Origin: Hyphomicrobiales bacterium | GTDB lineage: Bacteria > Pseudomonadota > Alphaproteobacteria > Rhizobiales > Beijerinckiaceae | Direction of reading: 5' to 3' | Assembly (NCBI GenBank): GCA_003164825.1 | Contig: PLUH01000384.1 | Coordinates: forward strand, 8,342-31,365 | Length of the DNA stretch: 23,024 nt | Made by a program: the position numbers and the translations under genes | In this document: one piece after another, positions 7,765 through 15,565 of the stretch | Layout of the letters: every line of letters starts with the position of its first letter | Position numbering within the stretch: the stretch's first letter is position 1 | The notes under the pieces: model-generated | Seen by the model: the letters and a program-made list of their open reading frames with translations, nothing else | What the model was told of the DNA's origin: nothing | The model's database searches: none

Positions 7765-7772
7765 CCGGAGGG

Positions 7773-7789
7773 TAGGCGCTGCGCGCCTA
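7773..7789 (+). other. Short hairpin just upstream of flhB
   Basis: A perfect 6-bp stem, TAGGCG (7773-7778) and CGCCTA (7784-7789), with a 5-base loop, ending 11 bases before the flhB ATG. It covers where a ribosome-binding site would be expected, and no good Shine-Dalgarno sequence is seen otherwise. It is not followed by a T-run, so it is not a standard terminator. Confidence 0.45.
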
Positions 7790-7800
7790 TGCGGTGAGCC

Positions 7801-8886
7801 ATGAGCGCCGATGTCGATCCCGAAGATCAGACCGAGGAGCCGACCGAAAAGCGGCTGCACGACGCAACCGAGCGGGGCGAGGTCGCCTTTTCCCGCGAAG
7901 CGCCGCTGTTCGCGTCTCTGTCGGCGACGCTGATCGCGCTGATTTTCGTCATACCCGGGCGCGCCGAGATCCTCCTTTCGGCGCTCGTCGGCGTCATCGA
8001 CGATCCTGCCGGCTGGCGCATCGAGCGCGGCGAAGACATCCTTGCTCTCGCCGATCCAGTCGTCGTCGCCAGCGCGCGCTTCCTGGCGCCGACGGTGATC
8101 CTTCTGATCGCCGCCGGCGTCCTCGCGTCCGTCGCTCAGAGCGCGCCGCGCATCGTGCCCGAGCGAATCATGCCCGACCCTTCGCGCATCTCGCTGCGCA
8201 AAGGCTTTCGCCGACTGTTGGGCGCCCGCGGCTGGACCGAATTCCTGAAGAGCCTGATCAAGCTCGCAGCGGTGATCGCGGTCGCGACGATGATGCTGGT
8301 CGGCCAGAAGGTCGTCCTGCTGACGGCGATGGACGTCGATCCGGGCGTGCTGCCGCAGCGCGTGCTCGATCTCTGCGTCAAAGCGGTCGCCGCCGTGCTC
8401 GTCGCGACTCTGGCCGTGGCGGCCGCCGACCTCGCCTGGTCGCGGATTCTCTGGCGGCGCGATCACCGCATGAGCAGGCAGGAACTCAAGGAGGAGCTCC
8501 GGCAGGCCGAGGGCGACCGGATGATCAAGGCGCGCTTACGCTCGCTTCGTCTCGACCGCTCGCGCAGGCGCATGCTGTCCGCGGTGCCGCGCGCGACGAT
8601 GGTCGTGACCAACCCTACCCACTACGCGGTCGCGATGCGATACGTTCGCGCCGAGGGCGGCGCGCCGCTCGTGGTCGCCAAGGGCGCCGATTTCATCGCG
8701 CTCAAGATCCGCTCGATCGCCGAGGACCACGGCATCCCGGTGATCGAGGACCAGCCGCTCGCGCGTTCGCTCTACGCCGCCGGCGACGTCGATCGACCGA
8801 TTCCGGCGGAATTCTATCGAGCGGTCGCCGAGATCGTACACCTGATCCAGCAGAGGAAGGCTCAATGGGCCCAACGGAGGCAATGA
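7801..8886 (+). CDS. flhB: FlhB, export-gate protein and substrate-specificity switch
   Basis: Inner-membrane part of the flagellar type III export gate. Its cytoplasmic domain autocleaves to switch export from rod/hook to filament substrates. The 361 residues include an acidic N-terminus (EDQTEEPTEKRLHDATERGEV, the family opening), four hydrophobic segments (about 34-60, 84-113, 150-175 and 188-215) and a cytoplasmic domain with the cleavage motif NPTH at 271-274, followed by YAVAMRY. The start at 7801 is right for the family, although its ribosome-binding site is weak and a hairpin lies just before it. The 3' end overlaps the next gene by 22 bases. Confidence 0.97.
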   Translation: MSADVDPEDQTEEPTEKRLHDATERGEVAFSREAPLFASLSATLIALIFVIPGRAEILLSALVGVIDDPAGWRIERGEDILALADPVVVASARFLAPTVILLIAAGVLASVAQSAPRIVPERIMPDPSRISLRKGFRRLLGARGWTEFLKSLIKLAAVIAVATMMLVGQKVVLLTAMDVDPGVLPQRVLDLCVKAVAAVLVATLAVAAADLAWSRILWRRDHRMSRQELKEELRQAEGDRMIKARLRSLRLDRSRRRMLSAVPRATMVVTNPTHYAVAMRYVRAEGGAPLVVAKGADFIALKIRSIAEDHGIPVIEDQPLARSLYAAGDVDRPIPAEFYRAVAEIVHLIQQRKAQWAQRRQ

Positions 8887-9320
8887 ATCCGGCCGGGCGA
8901 GGTCCACGGCCGCGGCGTCCGTTCGCGCGCGAGCAAATCATCGCCGATGCGCTCGTGGACGTGGCCAGCGAACTCAGGCTGACTGACGCATCGGAACTCA
9001 TGTCGATGATCCGGAACGACCATGCGGCTAACATCGCCGATCTCGTCAATTCCTCGACCGAACTCTTTTTCAAGAGCGGAACCTTGCGTTATGCGCTGTC
9101 GGCGAGCTTCACGGCCCCGTGGGACGCGACCCCGATCGTCGAGATCGACATGGAGTTCCGCCACGCCGCCGTTTGTGCGTTTTTTCGCCTGAAGATCGGC
9201 CAGCGCCGGGCGGGAGTCGAAATCATCGACATTCTGTTCGACGAGCAGGGCCTGGACGAATTGGCCAAGGCGGAACGCCTTTCCGCCGCCCTCGACAGCG
9301 CGCGGCTGCTCGCTCGCTAG
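8865..9320 (+). CDS. Uncharacterised protein between flhB and flgB
   Basis: I do not recognise this 151-residue protein. The frame runs open through flhB, but the likely start is ATG 8865, with AGGAAGG four bases upstream. The alternative ATG at 8883 forms an ATGA overlap with the flhB stop but has GGAGG too close. After a basic, Pro-rich start, residues 20-70 look helical and 74-127 look like beta strands (alternating polar and hydrophobic: LRYALSASFTAPW, PIVEIDMEFRH, CAFFRLKIGQ, AGVEIIDILFDE), ending in a helix. It has no signal peptide or membrane segment, so it is probably cytoplasmic. Its placement inside the flagellar run suggests a role in export or assembly, but that is inference only. 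Confidence 0.75.
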   Translation: MGPTEAMNPAGRGPRPRRPFAREQIIADALVDVASELRLTDASELMSMIRNDHAANIADLVNSSTELFFKSGTLRYALSASFTAPWDATPIVEIDMEFRHAAVCAFFRLKIGQRRAGVEIIDILFDEQGLDELAKAERLSAALDSARLLAR

Positions 9321-9397
9321 TCCCGTCGCGGGGCAAGCCCCATGCAAGGCGGGCCGCGCAGGGTCGATCCAGTCTACCCACTGGGGTCGCGTCCAAA

Positions 9398-9775
9398 TTG
9401 TCCTCGATCTACCTCTTCGAAATCGCTTCGCAGAAGGCGCAATGGCTGTCGGCGCGCCAGACGGCGATCGCCGGCAACGTCGCCAATGCAAACACGCCCG
9501 GCTATCGCGCCCTCGACATCCAGCCGTTTTCGGCCGTTCTCGACTCATCCCCGATCGAGATGGCGTCGACCAATCCCGCGCATTTGTCGTCGCCGCAATC
9601 GCAGGCCGGCGCATTGCGCCAAATCGAGGTCGAGCCGGCGGAACAGACGCTGTCCGGCAACACCGTCAACCTCGAACAGCAGATGATCAATCTCGGCGAC
9701 GTCAATCGGGACTATACGATGAGCGCCAACATTCGCCGCGCCTTTCACCAGCTTCTTCTCTCTGCGCTCAAGTGA
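9398..9775 (+). CDS. flgB: FlgB, proximal rod protein
   Basis: Rod component adjoining the MS-ring, exported by the type III apparatus. No ATG fits. The only sensible start is TTG 9398, giving 125 residues beginning MSSIYLFEIASQKAQWLSARQ, a normal FlgB length. The rod motif NVANANTPGYRA is at about 27-38 and the C-terminal half (EQQMINLGDVNRDYTMSANI) is typical. The 77-bp gap upstream holds a small hairpin, CCAGT/ACTGG (9369-9373 and 9380-9384), next to a weak GGGG ribosome-binding site, which together with TTG suggests low translation. It is followed by flgC after six bases. Confidence 0.92.
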   Translation: MSSIYLFEIASQKAQWLSARQTAIAGNVANANTPGYRALDIQPFSAVLDSSPIEMASTNPAHLSSPQSQAGALRQIEVEPAEQTLSGNTVNLEQQMINLGDVNRDYTMSANIRRAFHQLLLSALK

Positions 9776-9781
9776 GCGGTC

Positions 9782-10201
9782 ATGCCGGATCCGTTGCAGA
9801 CTGCGCTCCACATCGCCGCCTCCGGGCTGCAGGCGCAATCGATGCGGCTGCGTGTCGTCTCGGAGAATATCGCCAACGCCCAGTCGACGGGCTCGACGCC
9901 CGGCGCCGTCCCTTACGCCCGGCAGACGGTCTCGTTCGAGAGCGAGATGGATCGGACGCTCGGGGCCAACCTGGTCGAGGTCAAGTCGATCGGCGTCGAT
10001 TCGACGCCGTTCAAACTCGAGCGCGACCCGGGCAATCCGGCGGCGGACGAAAACGGCATGGTGAAGATGCCGAATGTCGACGTGCTGGTCGAACTGGCCG
10101 ACATGCGCGAGGCCAACCGCAGCTACGAGGCCAATCTTCAAGTCGCCAAGCAGTCGGCCGACATGCTGAACACGGCCGTCAGCCTCATGAAGGACGCCTG
10201 A
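9782..10201 (+). CDS. flgC: FlgC, proximal rod protein
   Basis: Rod protein assembled with FlgB and FlgF. The 139 residues match the family in length. The opening MPDPLQTALHIAASGLQAQSM and ENIANAQSTG (about 28-37) form the N-terminal rod helix and motif. NPAADENGMVKMPNVDVLVE and the C-terminal ANRSYEANLQVAKQSADML are diagnostic of FlgC. It lies between flgB and fliE in the conserved flgB-flgC-fliE order. Confidence 0.97.
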   Translation: MPDPLQTALHIAASGLQAQSMRLRVVSENIANAQSTGSTPGAVPYARQTVSFESEMDRTLGANLVEVKSIGVDSTPFKLERDPGNPAADENGMVKMPNVDVLVELADMREANRSYEANLQVAKQSADMLNTAVSLMKDA

Positions 10202-10233
10202 ATGGCCAGCGGCCGCGGCGCGGGGATTAAACG

Positions 10234-10536
10234 ATGATCGAAGGCGTTTCCGCCATCGGCTCCGCGAGCCAGAGCGCGAGCGTTCGCAGCCCGCAATCCA
10301 CCGCCACGCCGACGGAGGGGCCGAGCTTCGACCAGGCGCTCACGCAGGCGATCGGGTCGGCGGTCGACACGCTGCAAACCGGCGAGGCGGTCGCCATCCA
10401 GGGCGTCGAAGGCGCAGCGGCGCCGATGAAAGTGGTCGAGTCGGTGATGGCGGCGCAGCGTTCGCTGCAGACCGTTCTCGCGATCCGCGACAAGGCGGTC
10501 GCCGCTTATCAAGAGATTGCGCGAATGACGATCTGA
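10234..10536 (+). CDS. fliE: FliE, rod adaptor to the MS-ring
   Basis: Small export substrate that joins the MS-ring to the rod and is needed early for export. The 100 residues have a variable Ser/Thr-rich start (to about 28) and a conserved C-terminal half (PSFDQALTQAIGSAVDTLQTG and VVESVMAAQRSLQTVLAIRD). The ending EIARMTI fits the usual FliE C-terminus. It lies 32 bases after flgC, with a GGGG-rich ribosome-binding region. Confidence 0.95.
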   Translation: MIEGVSAIGSASQSASVRSPQSTATPTEGPSFDQALTQAIGSAVDTLQTGEAVAIQGVEGAAAPMKVVESVMAAQRSLQTVLAIRDKAVAAYQEIARMTI

Positions 10537-10584
10537 TCGGGCTTCGCGGCATGTGCGGTTCGAAGTGGAAGCGGGGGATGCGGA

Positions 10585-11373
10585 ATGAGAGCGCTGGCGA
10601 TCGCGGCGACGGGCATGAGCGCCCAGGAACAGAACCTGGAGGTGATCGCGAACAATATCGCCAACATCAACACCACCGGCTTCAAACGCTCGCGCGCCGA
10701 ATTCACCGACCTCATCTATCAGACCGAGCGTCTCATGGGGGTCTCCAACCGTGGCCGCGACGCGACCATTCCCGAAGGCGCGCAGATCGGCCTCGGCGTT
10801 CGCACCGCCGCGGTTCGCAGCGTCAACATCCAGGGCGCTCTGACCAACACCGGCAACACTCTTGATCTGGCGATCAACGGCCGCGGCTGGTTCGAAGTAA
10901 CGACGCCGAACGGCGACACCGTCTACACCCGCGACGGCGCGTTCAACACCAACGCCAACGGCCAGCTCGTCACCATGGACGGCTACACCGTGACGCCGCC
11001 GATTCTCGTGCCCCCGACGGCTACGGCGGTCACCATCAGCCAGACCGGGCTGGTCTCGGCGACGATTCCGGGCCAGACGACGGCGCAGCAACTCGGGCAA
11101 ATGACGATCGCGAACTTCGTCAACGATGCGGGCCTCGAGGCGCTCGGCGGCAATTACTTCCAGCAGACCGCCGCATCCGGCCAGCCGACCGTCGGCGTTC
11201 CCGGCGACACCGCTTTCGGCATCATTCAGCAGGGCTACGTCGAGGCTTCGAACGTCGATCCGGTCACCGAGATCACCAACCTCATCATGGCCCAGCGCGC
11301 CTATGAGATGAACTCAAAGGTGATCCAGGCGGCGGACCAGATGTCCGGCACCATCTCCAATATGCGCAGCTAG
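10585..11373 (+). CDS. flgG: FlgG, distal rod protein
   Basis: Distal rod subunit reaching through the P- and L-rings. The 262 residues match the usual length. The protein begins MRALAIAATGMSAQEQNLEV, with NNIANINTTGFKR at about 23-35. GNTLDLAINGRGWFEV and the C-terminal block YVEASNVDPVTEITNLIMAQ are strongly conserved in FlgG. It lies between fliE and flgA; a GGGGGA stretch before the ATG is the likely ribosome-binding site. Confidence 0.98.
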   Translation: MRALAIAATGMSAQEQNLEVIANNIANINTTGFKRSRAEFTDLIYQTERLMGVSNRGRDATIPEGAQIGLGVRTAAVRSVNIQGALTNTGNTLDLAINGRGWFEVTTPNGDTVYTRDGAFNTNANGQLVTMDGYTVTPPILVPPTATAVTISQTGLVSATIPGQTTAQQLGQMTIANFVNDAGLEALGGNYFQQTAASGQPTVGVPGDTAFGIIQQGYVEASNVDPVTEITNLIMAQRAYEMNSKVIQAADQMSGTISNMRS

Positions 11374-11397
11374 GCTGAAGCCCGGAGAAGCACGCAA

Positions 11398-11868
11398 ATG
11401 AGCTCGACGCGAGCCCGATCCGTCCTCAACGCCGCGATCGCCGCGATCGCCGCCTCTTGCGCCGTCCCGGCGGCGGCGCAGGAAGCCCTCGCCCCGACCC
11501 CGAGGGTCGTCATCTATCCGGGCGACGTGATCCGCGACGAAATGCTTGCCGACGTCGCCGAGGCGGCGCGCGACGGATCGGGACCGTTCGTCGAGCAGCG
11601 CTCGCTGATCGTGGGCAAGGTTGCGCGGCTCACGCTGCTCCCGGGCCACGCTATCCCCTTTTACGGCGTGTCCAACCGCAAGCTCGTCGCCAACGGGACG
11701 GAGGTTAAGCTGATCTATTCCGAAGGCGGCCTCGTCATCATGACGACCGGCGCGGCGTTGCAGGACGGCTCGATCGGAGACATCGTCAGGGTCCGCAACA
11801 GCGACAGCGGCGTCACTGTGTCCGGCGCCGTCCAGCCGGACGGCTCGGTCAGAGTGAGCGGGGGATGA
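11398..11868 (+). CDS. flgA: FlgA, periplasmic P-ring chaperone (short form)
   Basis: Periplasmic chaperone for assembly of the FlgI P-ring. The 156-residue product has a Sec signal peptide (cleavage expected after VPAAAQ, about residue 28), then a SAF-like domain (VIYPGDVIRDEML) and a C-terminal beta domain (GTEVKLIYSEGGLVIMTTGAAL, GDIVRVRN). It lacks the extra N-terminal domain of the roughly 220-residue enterobacterial form, as in rhizobial FlgA. Its stop overlaps the flgI ATG as ATGA, consistent with chaperone and client being made together. Confidence 0.93.
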   Translation: MSSTRARSVLNAAIAAIAASCAVPAAAQEALAPTPRVVIYPGDVIRDEMLADVAEAARDGSGPFVEQRSLIVGKVARLTLLPGHAIPFYGVSNRKLVANGTEVKLIYSEGGLVIMTTGAALQDGSIGDIVRVRNSDSGVTVSGAVQPDGSVRVSGG

Positions 11869-12959
11869 TTCGCCGACTGTTTCTCGCGCTGGTGATTTGC
11901 CTTGCCGCCGCGCCCGCGGCAGCGGTTCGCATCAAGGATATTTCGGTCCTGCGTGGCGCGCGCGACAGCCAATTGGTCGGCTATGGCCTCGTGGTCGGTC
12001 TTCAAGGTTCCGGCGACACCATGGGCAACGCGCCGTTCACCCAGCAATCCATCCAGGCGATGCTCGAGCACCTGGGCCTCGACGTGCACGGCGCGTCGCT
12101 CCGCAACCGCAACGTCGCCTCGGTGATCGTAACGACGGATCTCGCTGCCGGAATGGAGCCGGGCGCGCGGCTCGACGTCACCGTCTCCGCTCTCGGCGAT
12201 GCGCCGTCCCTGATGGGCGGAACCCTGCTGCTCACCCAGCTCCAGTCCGCGGACGGCGTGGTGTATGCATCAGCCCAGGGCGCGGTCTCCGTGACCGGGT
12301 TCGAGACCGCAGGCCAGGGCGAGACGCTGTCGCAAGGCGTTCCGACCGCCGGCCGAATTCCCAACGGCGCGATCGTCGAGCACGAAGTTCCAGCGTCGCC
12401 CGACGAATTGCGCTCGATGCTCGAATTGAAGAACCCCGACTATGCAACCGCAGTCAGGATCGTCGATGCGATCAACGCCTATTCGCGCGAGCGATTCCGG
12501 GCCCATGCAGCCTACGAAATCGACGGCCGGACGGTCGAATTGTTCCGCCCGCGCAATGTCTCGTTCGCGCGGTTCATGGCCGAGGTCGGAGAACTGCAGG
12601 TCGAGCCGGACATGGCCGCGCGCGTGGTTCTCGACGCGCGAACCGGCACGGTCGTCGTCGGTCAGGACGTGCAGATCTCGACCGTGGCGGTCACCTACGG
12701 GACGCTGACGGTCCGTGTCGCCGAGCAGCCGCGAGTCTCGCAGCCGAATCCGTTCTCCCAGGGGAAGACGGTCGTCACGCCCAACACCAAGATCGACGTC
12801 GAGCAGGGCGGCGGGCCGATCGCCATTGTCGGCGGATCGAGCCTCAGAACGCTGGTCAGCGGCTTGAACCGGATCGGCGTCAAGCCGCCGGGAATCATCG
12901 CCATCCTCCAGGCGATCAAGACCGCCGGCGCGCTGCAAGCCGATCTGGTGATTCAGTGA
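11865..12959 (+). CDS. flgI: FlgI, P-ring protein
   Basis: Forms the periplasmic P-ring, a bushing around the distal rod. The 364 residues begin with a Sec signal peptide (MIRRLFLALVICLAAAPAAA, cleavage near residue 20). The mature start VRIKDISVLRGARDSQLVGY is the family hallmark. Also present are GLQGSGDTMGNAPFTQQSI, ATVVVTTDL-like (VIVTTDLAAG), GTVVVGQDVQISTVAVTYG and the C-terminal GGSSLRTLVSGLNRIGVKP. Start ATG 11865 overlaps the flgA stop. A perfect palindrome, GAGGCGCCTC (12971-12980), lies just downstream in the 104-bp gap before motE. Confidence 0.98.
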   Translation: MIRRLFLALVICLAAAPAAAVRIKDISVLRGARDSQLVGYGLVVGLQGSGDTMGNAPFTQQSIQAMLEHLGLDVHGASLRNRNVASVIVTTDLAAGMEPGARLDVTVSALGDAPSLMGGTLLLTQLQSADGVVYASAQGAVSVTGFETAGQGETLSQGVPTAGRIPNGAIVEHEVPASPDELRSMLELKNPDYATAVRIVDAINAYSRERFRAHAAYEIDGRTVELFRPRNVSFARFMAEVGELQVEPDMAARVVLDARTGTVVVGQDVQISTVAVTYGTLTVRVAEQPRVSQPNPFSQGKTVVTPNTKIDVEQGGGPIAIVGGSSLRTLVSGLNRIGVKPPGIIAILQAIKTAGALQADLVIQ

Positions 12960-13063
12960 CGCGCGCGGCGGAGGCGCCTCAGGCGTAACCGGGACGCATT
13001 CCGCTCAGGTCAGCCCAGCGCAAGGCGGACGATCGAGGATGTCGTCCAATCCGAGGCCGACAC

Positions 13064-13624
13064 ATGCCGACTCCCACCTTATCGCGAGGCCGGACGACTC
13101 GATCGCGCCGCAGACTTGGCCTTGTCAACGCGCTCGCCGCCGCTGCTCTCTTCGCGTGCCCGGCAAGCGCCCAGGACGGGCGGACGCCGGAGAGCCAAAA
13201 GGCAAAATCGAATGCGGAAAGAGCGGCGGAAATCGAAGCCAGCCGCTTCTGCGGCAACGTCGCGCCTTCTGTCGCCGAGGCGCGCATCGCCTGGCAGACG
13301 AAACGTCTTGGCGAACTCGACGCCCAGGTCAAGCAGCGGCTCGCCGATCTCGAGAAAGCCGAGATGTCGATGCAGGAATGGGTCGCCAAGCGGGACGCCT
13401 TGCTCAAGGCGGCGAGCGACGATCTTGTCGCCATCTATGCCAGGATGCAGCCGGAGAACGCGGCCGTTCAGCTCAGCGCCATGGACGATCAAATGGCGGC
13501 GGCGATCCTGGGCAAACTCAAGCCCAGCGCCGCGGGGGCCATTCTCGACGAGATGGAGGCGGAGCGGGCGAGCAAGCTCGCATCCTTCCTCTCGGGCGCG
13601 AACGGCGGAGAGAAAAAATCCTGA
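13064..13624 (+). CDS. motE: MotE-like periplasmic chaperone with MgtE-N-type domain
   Basis: In Sinorhizobium, MotE is a periplasmic chaperone for the motor protein MotC; this 186-residue product fits that family. It has a long basic N-region and a signal sequence (about 18-37, cleavage near ASAQ), then FCGNVAPSVAEARIAWQTKR (about 62-81), a coiled coil (about 75-122) and an MgtE-N-like segment (about 124-177, with VAIYARMQPENAAVQLSAMD and AAAILGKLKPSAAGAILDEM). GAGG lies about eight bases before the ATG. The TGA overlaps the flgH ATG as TGATG. motB, motC and motD are not in the window, so the client cannot be checked here. Confidence 0.85.
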   Translation: MPTPTLSRGRTTRSRRRLGLVNALAAAALFACPASAQDGRTPESQKAKSNAERAAEIEASRFCGNVAPSVAEARIAWQTKRLGELDAQVKQRLADLEKAEMSMQEWVAKRDALLKAASDDLVAIYARMQPENAAVQLSAMDDQMAAAILGKLKPSAAGAILDEMEAERASKLASFLSGANGGEKKS

Positions 13625-14337
13625 TGCGGCTCATTCTGCCGCCGATGTGGCTCTCGATCGCACTGTCGGTGAGCGGCTGCTGGAATAGCGCAAGCGAGTT
13701 CATGCGCGAACCGTTCTTCTCGCCGGTCGGGGCCGGGCTCGCGCCCGAGGAGACTGCTGGCATCCAGAGCGCCAACGCCCTCGCCGCGCCGCAGCCTCCC
13801 TCGACCGGACCGCCGCCTTCCTTGTACAGCCAACCGCGCATCGCCCATGTCGGCGACATCGTGCGGGTGATTATTTCGATCAACGACAAGGCGACGCTCG
13901 ATAACGCCTCGGGCAGATCGCAGACCAACAAGGACGGGGTCGTTATCGACTTTGGCTATAACAGCGGATCGGCGTCGGCCTCGTCCAACCAGCCCTCCAA
14001 GGCTCTCGGAGACTTGTCGACGCAGTCGTCCACGCAGGGCCAGGGCAACATCGACCGTTCCGAGCAGATACAAGTCTCGGTGGCGGCGATCGTCACCCGC
14101 GTCCTCGCCAACGGCAATCTCGTCATCTCCGGATCGCAGGAAGTGCGCGTCAACTACGAACTGCGCCAGCTGACCGTCGCGGGCATCGTGAATCCGCTCG
14201 ACATCTCGCTCAACAACAGCGTCGCCTACGACCGTATTGCCGAGGCTCGCATTGCCTATGGCGGTCGCGGACGCTCGAACGACTTTCAGCAGCCGCCCTG
14301 GGGACAGCAGATTTACGACGCTGCCAGGCCATTCTAG
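13624..14337 (+). CDS. flgH: FlgH, L-ring lipoprotein
   Basis: Outer-membrane lipoprotein forming the L-ring. The ATG at 13624 shares its A with the motE stop and gives 237 residues; the same frame stays open far upstream through motE, but that part is not homologous. The lipobox VSGC places the lipidated cysteine at residue 19. Family features include SLYSQPRIAHVGDIVRVIIS, the SEQIQVSVAAIVTRVLANGN block, LVISGSQEVRVNYELRQLTV and the C-terminal AEARIAYGGRG. It follows motE and precedes fliL by 11 bases. Confidence 0.96.
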   Translation: MRLILPPMWLSIALSVSGCWNSASEFMREPFFSPVGAGLAPEETAGIQSANALAAPQPPSTGPPPSLYSQPRIAHVGDIVRVIISINDKATLDNASGRSQTNKDGVVIDFGYNSGSASASSNQPSKALGDLSTQSSTQGQGNIDRSEQIQVSVAAIVTRVLANGNLVISGSQEVRVNYELRQLTVAGIVNPLDISLNNSVAYDRIAEARIAYGGRGRSNDFQQPPWGQQIYDAARPF

Positions 14338-14348
14338 CCGGAGCGCCG

Positions 14349-14828
14349 ATGTCTGATTCCGCCTTGCCGCAGGGCGCCGCCGCGGGGAATTCGCTAAAGG
14401 CGTCGCTGATCGAATTGGTGGTCGTCGTCATTTTGGCCGCCTTCGCTGGCGCTGCGTTCGAGGCGTCGCGCGCCGGCGCGCCGCCAGGAGCGGACAAGCC
14501 CGCGGAATCGTCGGCCGGCGCGTCGCCGGCGGAACCCTCGACCATCGTCGATCTGCCGCCGATCGTGACCAATCTCGGCGCGCCGCAGGATACCTGGGTC
14601 CGCCTCGAAGGCTCGATCATTTTCGATCCCGGGACTTTGCCGCATCCCGACGCCGTGGCCGGCCGGATCGGCGACGATATCCTCGCCTATCTGCGCACAG
14701 TGTCCTTGCGCCAGCTCGAAGGCCCGATCGGGCTCGAGAACATCCGTCAGGATCTCAATGAGCGGGCGGCGATCCGCAGCGACGGGAAGGTGCGCGCGTT
14801 CGTGATCCGAACATTGGTGGTGCAATGA
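14349..14828 (+). CDS. fliL: FliL, basal-body membrane protein near the stators
   Basis: Single-pass inner-membrane protein that supports stator function. The 159 residues have a transmembrane helix (about 19-39), a Pro/Ala/Ser linker (about 40-65) and a periplasmic stomatin-like domain (about 66-159). The family signature VDLPPIVTNLGAPQDTWVRL is followed by LRTVSLRQLEGPIGLENIRQ and the conserved end FVIRTLVVQ. The stop overlaps the fliP start as ATGA. Confidence 0.94.
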   Translation: MSDSALPQGAAAGNSLKASLIELVVVVILAAFAGAAFEASRAGAPPGADKPAESSAGASPAEPSTIVDLPPIVTNLGAPQDTWVRLEGSIIFDPGTLPHPDAVAGRIGDDILAYLRTVSLRQLEGPIGLENIRQDLNERAAIRSDGKVRAFVIRTLVVQ

Positions 14829-15559
14829 GACGAGCAGTCCGAGCGGCCGTCGCGCTTCTGGCGGCAAGCTACCCGGCGTCGGCGCAGACCGTCGATCTCA
14901 ACGCCCTCATCCCCGCCGGCGGCGCCACGGCGAGCGGCCGCATCATCGAGCTGGTCGCGATTCTGACCGTGCTTTCGGTCGCGCCCGGTCTTCTCATCAT
15001 GGTCACGAGCTTCACCCGCTTCATCGTCGCGCTTTCGTTTCTGCGTTCCGGCCTCGGTTTGCAGAGCGCGCCGGCGAATCTCGTCCTCATCAGTCTGTCA
15101 TTGTTCATGACTTTCTTTGTCATGGCGCCGACCTTCGACCGCGCGTGGCAAGACGGACTGAAGCCGATGATGGACAACAAGATCAGTCAGCAGGACGCGC
15201 TCGCGGCGGTCATCGAGCCGTTCCGGGAATTCATGCTCGCCCAGGTGCGGGAAAAAGACATGGCCCTGTTCGAGAGCCTGTCGAAAGGGCGATTCGAGAC
15301 CGCGGACCGCTCCAAGGCGGACCTGAGGCTCCTCATACCCGCCTTCATGATTTCCGAGCTCCGTCGAGGTTTCGAGATCGGGTTCCTGATCGTGTTGCCG
15401 TTTCTCGTCATCGACATGATCGTCGCGACGCTGACCATGTCGATGGGCATGATGATGCTGCCCCCTTCGGTCATCTCGCTGCCGGTCAAGATCCTGTTCT
15501 TCGTCCTGATCGACGGCTGGAACCTGCTGATCGGGAGCCTGGTGCGCTCCGCCAGCTGA
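14825..15559 (+). CDS. fliP: FliP, flagellar export-gate protein
   Basis: Core of the FliPQR export channel in the inner membrane. The 244 residues begin with a signal peptide (to about SAQ, residue 21), then four hydrophobic segments. Strong family motifs are present: LIMVTSFTRFIVALSFLR, LSLFMTFFVMAPTFDRAW, LLIPAFMISELRRGFEIGFL and TLSMGMMMLPPSVISLPVKI. Start ATG 14825 overlaps the fliL stop. The partner fliQ is in this window (20705-20974) but fliR is not. Confidence 0.98.
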   Translation: MRRAVRAAVALLAASYPASAQTVDLNALIPAGGATASGRIIELVAILTVLSVAPGLLIMVTSFTRFIVALSFLRSGLGLQSAPANLVLISLSLFMTFFVMAPTFDRAWQDGLKPMMDNKISQQDALAAVIEPFREFMLAQVREKDMALFESLSKGRFETADRSKADLRLLIPAFMISELRRGFEIGFLIVLPFLVIDMIVATLTMSMGMMMLPPSVISLPVKILFFVLIDGWNLLIGSLVRSAS

Positions 15560-15565
15560 TCTCGC

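Noticed and set aside
7794..8864. An open frame through flhB leading into the 151-aa gene
   Set aside because: FlhB is complete in the other frame; only the part from 8865, with its own ribosome-binding site, looks like protein.
13039..13623. An open frame through motE that joins flgH in frame
   Set aside because: The upstream part has no homology; FlgH begins with a proper signal and lipobox at 13624, and the overlapping frame encodes a complete MotE.
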